64,000 bases of DNA from Paramacrobiotus metropolitanus (lineage: Eukaryota > Tardigrada > Eutardigrada > Parachela > Macrobiotidae): contig NW_026570228.1 of NCBI RefSeq assembly GCF_019649055.1, positions 310,001-374,000 of the forward strand, in the 5' to 3' direction. Below, one piece after another: positions 1 to 10,806 of the stretch. The notes beneath the pieces are model-generated. The model was not told the DNA's origin. It saw only the letters and a list, made by a program, of their open reading frames with translations, and did not search any database. A program made the translations under genes and the position numbers. Positions within the stretch are counted from its first letter, which is position 1. Every line of letters starts with the position of its first letter.

Positions 1-43
1 GTGTATTTTCCAGCAGTTTCACAGATCCAGATAAATGTAAAAA

Positions 44-907
44 ATGAATGCCACCAATGCCACCCTGAATGATACCGAAACCGTAACCTTTGTGGCGGCA
101 ACTTTCATCGGCTTTCTGGCGCTAGCCGGCAACCTTCTTGTTATGATGGTGTTTATTCATAATAAATTCCTTCATTCGACGTTCGCTATCTGCCTCACCG
201 TGTTGCTGGCGTCCAACATTCTTTATTGCTTCACCAGTTACCTAATAGTGCTTTCTGATCATTTTGGAAATATTATTCTTCCCGAAAAATATTCCTGCGC
301 CTTTTTTGAATATGTTAACTGGGTCATTGCCGGTATTCCCATGAATCTGCACGTCTTATTATCGACCAATCGCATCTGGGCAATGTACTTCCCGCTATCG
401 TATCGCCGTTGCACGAAATGGACCGCATTGTGGCTCGTACTGGCTACATTAGCATACGTACATTTGACCTGTCTTCCTGTAGTTATTCAGGACGTTCTCT
501 TCAATCCAATTGTTACCGGTTGCACCGATAGGAAATACGTCTTCTCCACCGTGATAATCTTTGCTATGTTAACCGGTTACGCTTTTCCTGTGATTTTTAT
601 GGCCGTCTCGGCTTTGTTATTATGGATACGGCAGCGGCAGTTTGAGAAGAGACACCGCACAGGATTTCGCGTCTTACTGGCGTTAACCGTGAGCGTCTGG
701 GTTTGCTGGATTCCCTATGGAATTTATTACATATTGGAAATGTTTGACGGCGATTATAATGCGCTGCTGGATATTGTGTTCGCTATGCTGTACAATGTAC
801 AGGGAATTTTCGACCCGCTTCTCGTCATCTGCAGTATGAAAGAAGTGCGGCTAACGTTGAAGAAATGGTTTTCCAAAAAAAACAGACAAGCAGCCAAATT
901 AATCTAA
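44..907 (+). CDS. Single-exon rhodopsin-like GPCR
   Basis: A 287-residue seven-transmembrane receptor in one exon. Class A landmarks are visible: Gly-Asn in TM1 (29-30), an ECL1/TM3 Cys85 that can pair with Cys160 in ECL2, NRIW (109-112) in place of D/ERY at the end of TM3, CWIPY (221-225) in TM6 and DPLL (257-260) in place of NPxxY in TM7. The N-terminus is short with two NAT N-glycosylation sequons. TM2 lacks the usual sodium-site Asp. The first ATG gives a normal length, so I use it. It is a paralog of the genes at 3338, 4943 and 48716. Ligand unknown; a chemosensory or peptide role is inference. Confident that it is a GPCR. Confidence 0.9.
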   Translation: MNATNATLNDTETVTFVAATFIGFLALAGNLLVMMVFIHNKFLHSTFAICLTVLLASNILYCFTSYLIVLSDHFGNIILPEKYSCAFFEYVNWVIAGIPMNLHVLLSTNRIWAMYFPLSYRRCTKWTALWLVLATLAYVHLTCLPVVIQDVLFNPIVTGCTDRKYVFSTVIIFAMLTGYAFPVIFMAVSALLLWIRQRQFEKRHRTGFRVLLALTVSVWVCWIPYGIYYILEMFDGDYNALLDIVFAMLYNVQGIFDPLLVICSMKEVRLTLKKWFSKKNRQAAKLI

Positions 908-1267
908 CGGAAAGCTAATGTGTCATTTTGCACTGTATTTTTACAGCGATTATGACTAGGCAAAAGGTTAGTACAGGTCAAATTGCTCTGACCTGTTACT
1001 TCGGTAACGTTCTCAGGGATCGATTGGCAAAGTTTATCAGCATTTGCCACAAACCTGCACCTGCTACAAGTACAAAGTGAGCAGCGTAACCGGAGATTTT
1101 ATGTTTTGTCTATACTTCTAACGGTGCCGGCAAACTGCCGAAACATTCAAACATCGGTTAAATTTGAAACGTCGGTAGCGGCGCGTAGAATCAATATATT
1201 GTCTACGATTCGATGTGCAAATTTCCATGAACTTACGGTACTACTACAACTGTCACAACCGTAAATT
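908..1267. other. Intergenic spacer, nothing recognised
   Basis: AT-rich spacer between two same-strand receptor genes. No ORF, RNA gene or repeat could be supported. Confidence 0.6.
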
Positions 1268-2797
1268 ATGGTCATGGCAGTGAACTACAAAGGTCAAATG
1301 CTAAAGTTTGTATGCAATTTTTGGAAAGGATTTATAAGCCTTTTTGGCTTCCACTTGTGTTATGCCACTCCTGGCGGACGTCTATCATTTAAAAAGAAAA
1401 CCCTGAATGTCTTTATCGGTTTCTATATGATTTTGCAAGTCATCGCCACAGCCATTGCCACAGACGGCGGTCTGTACAATCAGAACACGGAATCTGTCGA
1501 ACGCATCTCGGATATCTTGCTCAATCTGCAGACATATTTCTTCCCGGTAATATACGCCATTTACGCTATCGAACTATGGAGGAATTCCAAGAAAATAGAC
1601 CGGATATTCACATTCATCCAGAACCAGTTGATTTATCTGTCGTATACGGATCTGGCTACACTCATCACGTTAATCGTGTTGACACTATTGATCCATCCCG
1701 GTTTACATGGCGTTATAAATTTCTATCCCATCTTCCATGAGAATGCCGAGCGCCACGCAAGCATACTCTTCCATCATCCCGAGTGGAACCTTTTTCCGGG
1801 ATTTACTGTAGTGTTTGTCTACGTGGTGGATACTGTGGCGCATGTGGCGGTACTCGGTAAACAAATGTTGCATTGTTTTGTTACAACGATGCCGTATGCG
1901 TTTGGCGCAGCGTTCCGACAAATTCGCTTGTATTTACGCAAATGTATCAAACAAGATCACAGTGCTAAAATGGATCTTCAAAATATTATGACCGCGCACG
2001 ATGCCCTGTGCGATATAGTGTTGACGTACGATCGCTGCATAAATCTGATCTCCATGTTGGCATATCTGGAGCGGTTATCACGCATTCTTTTTGGGATTAA
2101 TCAATGCTGTAAGCTGTATCTGAACGGAGGCCCCGTGCCGTGGCCGGCAATGGCATCTCTGGTTGCCGTCACCATAACTATGGTGGTCAACACTGTTAAT
2201 CTTGTACTTGCAACGGAAGCGGTAAATTTCTGACAGAGTTAAGCAATGAAAATTCATTCTGCAATAGCGTTTTACATAACGGTGCTTGAATGGATTTACA
2301 GGAAGCCGGCATCCAAGATTACATGGCAAAATTATTAACTGAGAATGTGCTGAAGGAAAACGATATGATGATGATGGATGCGCACCATAAACGGGTGTCG
2401 GCCAAAAAAGCCGGTATAACGCTGGCGAAAGTGGTGGTGAACCGCGAGTTTGCAATTACGGTTTGTACACTTCTGCTGTTGTAAACTCATACTAGTTTGC
2501 ATGGTATCACAATTGTATTATAATGCAAGTACTCGTAGATACTACCTAAATATTCTATTATTAATTAATACAGCGTATAATTTCTATAATTCTCTGATAA
2601 CATTAGAAGTATGCAAGTGGTGATCAGGTATGAATTTGTCGCAGGTTGTTGGAGGTGTCATCAGTTACACGCTGGTTTTCTCGGAAATGTATGAGAGAGC
2701 TTCATCCAACGAGCGTTCAGATGCCGCCAGTGATTCCAAGAATTTCTTAACTGCAGACATGCTGAAGATATTTTGCCGAAATGCATCGCTTCCTTAA
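1268..2797 (+). CDS. Gustatory-receptor-like (7tm_7) protein, three exons
   Basis: Proposed exons are 1268-2221, 2302-2460 and 2645-2797, all joined in phase 0 with GT donors (GTAAAT, GTTTGT) and ACAG/GCAG acceptors, giving about 421 residues, typical of invertebrate GR proteins. Several hydrophobic segments are spread over exon 1, with a long intracellular stretch containing HDALCD before the last helices. The GR family typically has a similar H-D-x-L-C segment there. The end of exon 2 plus exon 3 forms a final hydrophobic helix with SYTLVF, in the position of the GR TYhhhhhQF signature (h hydrophobic). An AATAAA-rich stretch follows about 120 bp after the stop. No rhodopsin-class motifs are present, so it differs from its GPCR neighbours. 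GRs are ligand-gated channels in insects; that function here is inference. Confidence 0.62.
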
Positions 2798-3337
2798 TCG
2801 CTTTCATGCGGTCCCGTTACCGTAATTATCAGCTGTGCTGTGGTCGTTTTCCTTGCTGCTTGTTGCTCTGTATTTCCTGCCTAATTCGCCAATTAATCAA
2901 AGTGCTTGACGTGCGAAATAAATAAAATACTGAGAATAATTGCACTGTATGCTGTATGCGTACAATTAGAGCAAGCAGTATCCTAAGATTAAGGGCGTCT
3001 CGCACCTTAAACGAAGATGCGATACAACTTCTTCTGAATAAAGTAGCAAGTAACTACATGCAGTAGCTCCACCCACAACCACAGTTCGGTTACGGTTCGC
3101 GGAACCGGAAGTCCATGCTAAGCGCATCAAGAAACTGCTAACCTTATGGAAACAGCTGCAGAGTCACGGTTAGCTCCCATGAGATGCATTCTTCGTTAAA
3201 CGCTACCTTTGGATCTCACGAGTATTTTTACAGTATCAGATTTTGCACTAACCAGCGTCAATGTTAATATATTTTTCCCGCATGTGATATACGATTATTC
3301 TCTTTTCGTTTGATATTTTCAAATTTTACTTTCCACC
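2798..3337. other. 3' flank and intergenic spacer
   Basis: Contains overlapping AATAAA poly(A) signals near 2917-2926 that suit the gustatory-receptor-like gene, then unassigned AT-rich sequence up to the next receptor. Confidence 0.5.
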
Positions 3338-4198
3338 ATGAACTCTACAAATTCTACCACCGGCCACGAAGGAGTCTTCACCAGTTCCTTTGCCGTGATA
3401 ACCTGCATCACAATTACAGCATTCCTCGGCAACACAACGGTCGCTGTGTTAATGGGCTTCACCCGTCTTCCATCACCATTTGCTCTCTGTATTTTCGTTT
3501 TAATGACGTCCAATGCACTGTACAGCATAACCAGCTACATGGCCGTTCTCCTCGATTACTTCCCTGCCATCTTTCCCACTAATTACTATACGTGTGCCAT
3601 GAAACAGTACTCGAACTGGGTTGTCGCCGCATTTCCCATTGCCATTCACACCGTGATCGCCGTTAACCGCCTCTGGGCGCTGCTTTTCCCAGTCTCGTAC
3701 CGGAACTGCACCAAGACAACCGCGTGGATAATGGTGGCGACGGGGATTTGCTATGTCCACGCTTGTGTCCTCCCGTTGGTTATTTTGAATGTGCTTATCT
3801 ATCGAACAGACCCTGCTGCACCAAACGAATGCGACATGAATTATTTACAGCTATCCAGCTGGGTTGTTGCTGCCTTGATCCTGATGTACCTCCTGCCTTT
3901 GGTATTTATGGTGACTTCAGCGCTGATCATTGTTAAGAAGCAGAGAGGTCTCCACAATCGCCAGCGTCATGCCGGTTTTCAGATGCTCGTGTTGTTGAAC
4001 GTTAGTGTAACTATCTGCTGGACGCCTTACAATATTTACTACGTTTTAGCCGCGTTTGACGGTCGGTATAATTTTACAATGGATTCATTGCTTTCTGTAT
4101 TATACAGTGTTCAAGGTATCATGGACCCACTATTGGTTGTGTATACTACTAAGGTATTACGCAGGCAGATACTGTCTGCGGTTGGGTTGAGAAAATAA
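3338..4198 (+). CDS. Single-exon rhodopsin-like GPCR
   Basis: A 286-residue seven-transmembrane receptor, paralogous to the gene at 44-907. GN in TM1 (31-32), Cys86 before TM3 and Cys165 in ECL2, NRLW (110-113) instead of DRY, CWTPY in TM6 and DPLL in TM7. NST sequons sit in the short N-terminus. The ATG is preceded by CCACC-like context (tttccaccATG), which supports this start. The C-tail is only about 15 residues, basic, without an obvious palmitoylation cysteine. AATAAA at 4279-4284 is the likely poly(A) signal. Ligand unknown. Confidence 0.9.
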   Translation: MNSTNSTTGHEGVFTSSFAVITCITITAFLGNTTVAVLMGFTRLPSPFALCIFVLMTSNALYSITSYMAVLLDYFPAIFPTNYYTCAMKQYSNWVVAAFPIAIHTVIAVNRLWALLFPVSYRNCTKTTAWIMVATGICYVHACVLPLVILNVLIYRTDPAAPNECDMNYLQLSSWVVAALILMYLLPLVFMVTSALIIVKKQRGLHNRQRHAGFQMLVLLNVSVTICWTPYNIYYVLAAFDGRYNFTMDSLLSVLYSVQGIMDPLLVVYTTKVLRRQILSAVGLRK

Positions 4199-4942
4199 TG
4201 GAAGTGCACAAGAATCTCTTGAACGAACGCCGGGTGGGAAGCGTTTTCTACAGTACCGACAGTCGTCAGCATTGAATGAATAAACAGTATGAAAAACAAA
4301 ACTGAACTGAACTAAGAAATTCGTTGCCTGCTCGTGGGAGGTCTGCTTCGCACCTTCACTGCCACTTGCCGGAGGTTAATGGGAATTGTTGTGAATGGAA
4401 GTCTTACCGTAATGAAGTAAAATTACAGCAAAAACCCAAAGCAATAACCGTGGTGCGGTGTACTGTAATATAGATATTACGGTATCTGTTAGCAATAAAC
4501 GCCTACCCTAGACAATTTATTGCTTAACTGATAAAGATAAAATGCGCAATAATATTCTTATTACGTGGTTTAAGTTAGGTACAAGCACACATTATGAATA
4601 GGTACTTACAGAGTATTTACAACAGCTGCTATAAGTTGCAACAGTTTCTACATGGATGGCTTAATAAACCATTGTATCTGTACTGTACGTTTTATGTTAT
4701 ATAATATCTATATGCAGTTATCATTATTAATTTTCCTGCAAAATAATTTTCGAATATCCTTCGGTATTTTTGAAGTTGACGTAGTTATACACAAAATCCA
4801 CCGGTTTCGTCAATAGTTGGTGTATATCAGTGTAAAAAATGCCATATAGAATTCTTTTTGTCCACAATCCTCCTACAGTACTTTGTACAATCAAAGTACC
4901 GATACAACAGAACACTGAGAATAGCTGTGTAGCCTGCGTTGA
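4199..4942. other. Convergent intergenic region with poly(A) signal
   Basis: Lies between convergent GPCR genes. AATAAA at 4279-4284 serves the plus-strand gene. The rest is AT-rich with no supported gene. Confidence 0.5.
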
Positions 4943-5956
4943 TTAGTGGACTTGTGCAAAATGCAAACAATGCAATAACGTTTTTCTTAAGTCTGACATA
5001 GTAATCACGAATAAAATCGGATCTAGTAGCGGCTGCAGGGAATTCAACGTAAATCCCACTTCTCGCATCATCGGCACATCGATATCCATAAACGTCCCCA
5101 CGGTAAAATACATTTCATACGGCGTCCAGCACACCGCTACGCTGATGGTCAACGCCGTTAACACCAGGAACCCTGTGCGTTTCGCCTTCTTCTTCTTTAT
5201 TTTGATCCCTAACGTCCCCAACGTTACCACACTGTAGACTAAACCGGCAACGGCTTCCCGGCGATGGAACTCTTTAAAACAGAGAACAGCGTAGGCAGAT
5301 ATCATGAATACCACCGGCACATCGTAAATTAGAATCATCGTCAGCTGCTCCCAGACTTTCTGTCCGGTCATCGTGGTGTCGACATTGCAGCCGCTGGTTT
5401 CAGCCGGAACACGATAGTACAGTGCGTCCAAAATCACACCGGGTAGACAGATTATGTGAACATAAAAAGCTGCGGCGATCACTAAGCAGATAGCGGTAAC
5501 CGTCGAATGTCGAGTGCGGTACGAATGCGGAAAACACACCGCCCAGATTCGGTTGACGGTGATTAACACGTGCATATGCATGGGAATCCCGGAGAACACC
5601 CACCCGGTGTAATTGCGAAAAGTGCACATGGCGAAACCCAGCGGAAAGTGGATGTATAGATGCTCGACGATGACGAGCCAGTCGTCGGTTACGCAATAAA
5701 TCGCGTTGGATAATAAAAGGCAGATAACGTATACGGAAAAAGGTGAGCGCAGTTCCGGGTGAAAAGTGAAAATGCTGGCAATAAAAATGTTTAAGAAAAA
5801 CGTAACGGTAAAAAGAAACGTGAGGAAATAAGCGTTCCATGTCCAAATTGCACTGTGAACGAAAAATGAGGCGTTGTAACTAGCAGTTTCATTAACGACG
5901 GTAATCCAACTATGAATCATCATTATCCTGTACCACAATATTTTCTTGGAAGTCAC
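4943..5956 (-). CDS. Single-exon rhodopsin-like GPCR (long-loop subtype)
   Basis: Up to 337 residues on the minus strand. The first ATG (5956) adds a short leader; a second Met pair (MMIHSW) about 11 residues in is an equally plausible start. Landmarks: TM2 ends NAIYCVTDD, Cys before TM3 (MCTFRNY), NRIW after TM3, ECL2 Cys (SGCNVD), a lysine-rich ICL3 (IKIKKKKAKR) and CWTPY in TM6, then QPLLDPIL in TM7. It is closer to the gene at 48716-49735 (shared CVTDD, HMHVLITVNRIWA, CWTPY and QPLLDP) than to its immediate neighbours. Several NxS/T sequons are in the N-terminus. Ligand unknown. Confidence 0.88.
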   Translation of the reverse strand: MTSKKILWYRIMMIHSWITVVNETASYNASFFVHSAIWTWNAYFLTFLFTVTFFLNIFIASIFTFHPELRSPFSVYVICLLLSNAIYCVTDDWLVIVEHLYIHFPLGFAMCTFRNYTGWVFSGIPMHMHVLITVNRIWAVCFPHSYRTRHSTVTAICLVIAAAFYVHIICLPGVILDALYYRVPAETSGCNVDTTMTGQKVWEQLTMILIYDVPVVFMISAYAVLCFKEFHRREAVAGLVYSVVTLGTLGIKIKKKKAKRTGFLVLTALTISVAVCWTPYEMYFTVGTFMDIDVPMMREVGFTLNSLQPLLDPILFVITMSDLRKTLLHCLHFAQVH

Positions 5957-7173
5957 GCGTGACTTGAACGAAATTCATTACGCTATTTAAATGAGTATTC
6001 AACAAGATGAAAAAATTTCCCGCAGGAGGAAAAACGTTTGAGACGCAACTTTATCCTTCTGAAAACGGTACTTAAACATTAAAATAGCGGTTCAGTCTGT
6101 AGTTTACTGGCTTTCCAGATCCGTGTTATTTGATCTTCGACAAAGGTTTATAACCCGGCGACAGTGGGGTAGAAAAACTCATTTCCGTTCCTCTTCGGCT
6201 ACAGGATGTGTCATGAGGAGTGTTTGTGTAAACACTTGTGCTCGATACATATCGGTCCAAGTGGTAAAATTCCACAATTGACGCTCACGTTCTTTGAATC
6301 GTTTATTGCCGATTTTGTGTACTACAGAACTACGACGCTTTTATCAAGTGTTAAGTAGGATCAGCTCCGTGCGCCACTGTTTACTTGCTTATATATACTA
6401 AACCGTTATATGCTATAATTCAGATAATTAAAAATAACCTTGTTTAAATAGTGCACGCTTCTACGGTAAGTTATGGATAATGCAGGCAAAATAGTACATC
6501 AGCCAGTCCTGTAATATTGGTAGTGCGAACAAGAGCGTAAAGCGGGAGCGGTTTTCTAACTGTATAGTTCTCCTTATTTGTCTGTTCCTGTCGTCTATTT
6601 TTTTAATTATCTGTACAAACATCTTAAGCAATCCTAAATAAAGCTAACAAAATCAGTTATTACCGCTATGATTGCTACGAATCTAAAAGTCTGCGCACTG
6701 AGTCTGTTAGGGATGCCTGTACCTACGAGTACACGATTCAGGGATACTACCGGTACACAATAATTATGCATTGTGTAGTGAATGGCGGTATCCGTATTTT
6801 TGATTCCCTGTACAGGTGAGCATTTCTTTGCAAGTTAATTTTTTTGTCGGGCATGATTATCACTTATTTTTTTAGTATATACAAGCTGACACGCGCAAGG
6901 ATGATGCCTTGTCTGATTATAAGTTCTGTGGTTATCGCCACGTTGCGTGACTCATTACTTGATTCTGGGTGTTTCAATTCCCCAAAAATTCTCGTTGGTA
7001 CGCGTATAGAACGTCTACGTTAGTTTAAGGAAGCAGCGTGCGTTGCATGTATGTACATAGTTCGATAAAACAGCATGCACAATACGGTACACACAATATG
7101 CAATGTCATTATGCACGACAACAGCCTGCGGCTTTGCCTCAATAGGCGCGTTTAATTGTGCCGTAGCCAGACA
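5957..7173. other. Intergenic region, nothing recognised
   Basis: About 1.2 kb between divergently oriented genes. No convincing ORF, RNA gene or terminal repeats were seen. Confidence 0.5.
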
Positions 7174-7232
7174 TAAACGTTTTCCTCTACACGTGGCTCA
7201 CAAAAATGGCAAAATAACAAAGCAAAAGCTAA

Positions 7233-7239
7233 TGACTCA
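7233..7239 (+). promoter_or_regulatory. AP-1-like site TGACTCA
   Basis: TGACTCA about 0.4 kb upstream of the secreted-protein gene. The duplicate has TGAGTCA at the equivalent position (10355-10361). Both are perfect AP-1/bZIP consensus forms and sit in a conserved block ending TCATTCAT. Function is inference. Confidence 0.35.
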
Positions 7240-7556
7240 TTCATTCATCGATGTATTCTCGTGTTTCAACGTCGACAGTCAATACTCTCCAAAATGCAAC
7301 AGTTCTAAGACCTTGGTTGTTTTGCAGCTCAGCTCACGATGTTGATGTAAAACTATTTCACAACATTTTTCGGCAACACGCGTCTGTGGACAATATGTCC
7401 GCTGCACAAATAACCAACGTTTGTGCGAAAAACCATTGTGGCGACTACTGTTTGCTGACGAGATCAGTTCAAATCACTTACTCATCCATTATGTTGAGGC
7501 CGCAAAACAATGATTTCTAAGTTCAAGAGACAAAATTTTGCAGTTTTGTCTGGCCA

Positions 7557-7564
7557 TATATAAG
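7557..7564 (+). promoter_or_regulatory. TATA box
   Basis: TATATAAG, 114 bp upstream of the ATG. The same octamer lies exactly 114 bp upstream of the ATG in the duplicate gene (10693-10700), inside a strongly conserved block. A well-supported core promoter. Confidence 0.7.
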
Positions 7565-7670
7565 CTAGCAAAGCGCTATCTGCACCTCATAAAAACTTCT
7601 AAAATACCCAAAAAAACCTTCAACTTTAGCTGATAATCGTCGATCACTTTTACGAGTTACTCTTTCCAAA

Positions 7671-8267
7671 ATGCAGACCATTGCATTCCTTCTGATCGTC
7701 GCCTGCGCCAGCACCAACGCGCTCCGCTTCGCTCGTCAAGCAGCTGCACCGGTTGCGAGCGTTCCTGCTCCGGTCCCCAGCGTACCGGCACCAAGCGCCC
7801 CGCTTCCTAATGCGCCGGCGCCTGCAGTTCCTGTCCCGGCTCCCGCCATTCCGGCTCCGAGCGCCCCTACTCCCAGTGTTCCTGTTCCGTCCCCGAGTGT
7901 GCCTGTGCCGGCTCCCAGTCTGCCAGCACCTGCTCCAACTCTGCCGGTTGCTGCTCCGCCAACGGGTGCCGGGGCTACCTGTACCGCCGAACAGAAGGCG
8001 CAGTGCGGTAAGCTTCTACTCAGTGACATTTTAACCAAACCGGCGTCTAACTTGGTTCGTATGAAAGGTCAAGCGCAGTGCCAGAATAACGGAAACGCCA
8101 GCACCCAAGTGTTGCAGCAGGCAGGCAACCTGGGCGGAGGATCTCTCTTCAGCGGTATTCCCGTGAACCTGTTGCACGGTGCCGGTTTTCAGATTCCCAT
8201 CAACGCCAACGTCTGTCCGCCGGTCTCCATCTGCAATGCCTGTGCTGCCGTCAACATCCTCGGCTAA
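7671..8267 (+). CDS. Secreted Pro/Ala/Val-rich repeat protein, copy 1
   Basis: A 198-residue ORF. Residues 1-17 form a signal peptide (hydrophobic core AFLLIVACAST, then NA before LRFARQ). Residues about 24-105 are a low-complexity repeat built from VPAP/VPVP/SAP units. The C-terminal about 90 residues hold six or more cysteines and Gly/Asn/Gln-rich sequence (CQNNGN, GGGSLFSG) ending CNACAAVNILG. A stop-free 60-nt segment (8008-8067) with GTAAGC...AAAG ends may be a retained or optional intron; removing it joins CG to GQAQC in frame. Likely extracellular, perhaps structural (cuticle-, silk- or mucus-like); this is inference, and I do not recognise the family. AATAAA at 8489-8494. Confidence 0.82.
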   Translation: MQTIAFLLIVACASTNALRFARQAAAPVASVPAPVPSVPAPSAPLPNAPAPAVPVPAPAIPAPSAPTPSVPVPSPSVPVPAPSLPAPAPTLPVAAPPTGAGATCTAEQKAQCGKLLLSDILTKPASNLVRMKGQAQCQNNGNASTQVLQQAGNLGGGSLFSGIPVNLLHGAGFQIPINANVCPPVSICNACAAVNILG

Positions 8268-10300
8268 ATATGTCGAGAAGGCTCGGTCCAGCTAGAATCT
8301 GGAGGGTTCGAAAGTTGTTTGCACTTGACATAATACTCGCACGCAACTGCAGAGAATTTAACTACTTATCTACCGAAATCTGCTGGTAGACGCTTACACA
8401 TCGTTTTCTTTTATTTGAATGATAAGTTTGTTAACCGAATTCAGATGTCTTAATCTCTTCAGAATGTCATCTGAGATGCCTTTTACACAATAAAGCCAAC
8501 AAATAGAAATTTTGAATACTTTCCTTTGTACTCGTATCGGTGCAATCACTGTAGCAACATTGTAAGTAGCTGTCATAAGAGTAAATGAGTTTTTAGCGGG
8601 AGGGGAGAGATACCAAGAAGACGTTTCTAGCTGTTCTCATGCAGAGGGCAGGTAATAGCCCTTTACAGTCGTCGATTCTTTTGATTGTTATAATTATGAT
8701 AGTAAGCGGTTGCAGATACTCTGCAAAAGTGTCTGACTGGTTTAATAATACGGGCACAATCCAGCTCCTCCTGGCTCCTGCAACAGTATATTCCGCATCA
8801 AATAACCAAAAATTTTGTGAATCCATCCGGCGGCAATGAGAGCAGGCACAAGAGCTAACCCCAGAAATCAACTGATGCCTTTTCAAATACTACATCAGTA
8901 AACATATTAAAAATTAAGTATAACTTGAGAAATCGTAATTTACAAAATGTCCGCCAACGCAGCCGGCTCTGCATAGCTAAAGCAGATTTCAATTGAGAAT
9001 TTTATGTATCGTACATTGTGTTGAATAAAATTCAGTGTTTGTTGTCTCTCTGTCGTTACCGACACTGTCGCTGCTACGATTGTGTAAGTAATTTAATACA
9101 TATACAGTAGCAGAGAAACTGTCGGCAACGACAGGAAGACAATGAACAATGGATTTTGCACCACGAAGTGGACATACAGTAACTTCGTAATACGGCACAG
9201 CAGTACAGTACATTTTTCTATGCTGTTTTACAAGCCGGTTCTAACAGAAACAATCCATGTGCACTTGAGTTTTGCTGCCAGCAGAGAAAAGTGGCCGAGT
9301 TCGCATTATTGCGGCCTGATTCAGCCAGCGCAATATCCGTCCAGCAAGCCAAGGCCAACCGGCTCAACAGTGAGACGTCCCACAGCCGTAAATCGACATC
9401 CGCTTAACGTTCTGAACCATCAGGGCGAAAACTGCTGAACCTAAACACTGAAAAACTCTTTACGCCACCTTGTTTCAGCGTTCGAGTGTAGAGATTTGGC
9501 ATGGTAATGCGCAGCTGTTCTTGGCTACTGTTTCCTGGCGCACGAATTGGGATCGCTTTCTTCATAGCTGATGTTGATTTCGTTGTTCTTCGCTACATAA
9601 AGCGTAGCAGTAGGGTGATTTTATGGTTATCCATGTATTTCCCAGTTCTTGCAATGTATTATAACTGCACAAAGCTCCCAAGTAATCATACTGAAAATAA
9701 AAGTTGTCAAAATGAATTATTGACGGTACTCGTATGAAAGTTGGAAAGCTGAAGTTTACGGAACGCTTTTATGGATGCAATACGCGACGACCATCGTTAC
9801 ATGCATTCAGTAAAAGTACTGCAGATACGTATATACGATCGTAATTATTTACACTAGAATCACTATTATGTGCTTAGTCTTACTGACTAGAATCACTATT
9901 ATATGCTTTACTGTGCACATGCTCTTGTGCGCCGCAGAACAAGCAAGCGCACGTTTCAGCAAAATCAGTGTTCCTTGACTCCATGTATCAGGCTTCCTGT
10001 ATGTATTCCTTCCCAACTCTAGAATTCCAAGAGGGAATGAGTATTTGTAAGGAATAAGTATACTGTATATATGCATGAAAGCATTACGATTCTGACTGAA
10101 GCTTGGAGCCTTGGCCTGTCGTCATTTTGACCACCGCTAAGTTTATTTGGCACAGCGGGTGTCATTGTAGACAATCGCGAACACTGCTGTTTTAACCAGC
10201 TTTACATCATGCGAGACAAAAAGCCAGCGGCGCCGGGCAACAGCAGTTGCGATTAATTGTACGTACATTTGTACTGTACTTGATAGTCACACAAGCGCTA
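8268..10300. other. Spacer between duplicated genes
   Basis: Carries the poly(A) signal of copy 1 (AATAAA 8489-8494). A short direct duplication near 9853-9905 repeats 'ctagaatcactattat'. The small ORFs show no domain, signal or codon pattern I would defend. Confidence 0.5.
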
Positions 10301-10354
10301 CAAACGTTTTTCTTTGCACGTGGCCGACAAATAGATAAATGCAGCAAAAGCTAA

Positions 10355-10361
10355 TGAGTCA
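10355..10361 (+). promoter_or_regulatory. AP-1-like site TGAGTCA
   Basis: Equivalent of TGACTCA at 7233-7239 in copy 1. The central base differs but consensus is preserved. A further TGACTCA occurs at 10614-10620, nearer the TATA box; its counterpart in copy 1 is degenerate. Confidence 0.35.
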
Positions 10362-10692
10362 TTCATTAATCGATATATTGTGGTGTTTCAACAACAACAA
10401 GTCCAATAGCTCTAAACAATCAATACGGGCAACAGTTCTAAGACTTTGGTTGTTTTGTAGCTCAGCTCACGTTGTTGCCGTAAAACTACGTCTTCATAAC
10501 ATTTTTCGGCAGCGCACGCCTGTGAACAATGTGTCCGCTGCACAAACAGCAAACGTTTGTGCGAAAAACCATTGTGGCGACTACTGTTTGCTGGTGAGAT
10601 AAGTTCAAATCACTGACTCACCCATTATGTTGAGTCCGCAAAATAATGATTTCCAAGTTCAAGGGGCAAAATTTTGCAATTTCGTCTGGCCG

Positions 10693-10700
10693 TATATAAG
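10693..10700 (+). promoter_or_regulatory. TATA box
   Basis: TATATAAG, 114 bp before the ATG at 10807, same spacing and flanks as in copy 1. Confidence 0.7.
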
Positions 10701-10806
10701 CTAGCAAAGCACTATCTTTGCATCATAAAAACTTTCAAAATATCCAAAACACCTCCAAAGTTGAGTTATTAACAGTCGACCACTTTTACCGGCTACTCTT
10801 GTCGAA

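Larger units (their letters stand above)
7174..8500 (+). repeat. Tandem gene duplication, copy 1
   Basis: Promoter, coding region and 3' end of the secreted proline-rich gene are repeated about 3.1 kb downstream (10301-11680). Similarity starts near the shared 'aaacgtttt' at about 7174 and runs through the TATA box and the full CDS. Coding flanks look roughly 90% identical by eye; no alignment was computed. Confidence 0.8.

Noticed and set aside
7736-8038. Gly/Ala/Thr-rich 100-codon ORF antisense to the proline-rich gene (and its twin at 10872-11120)
   Set aside because: It is the mirror of CCN-rich proline/alanine codons; no independent start context or function.
10339-10602. 87-codon ORF upstream of proline-rich copy 2, partly matched by 7251-7520
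   Set aside because: Similarity reflects duplicated promoter DNA; starts and reading frames are not conserved between the copies.
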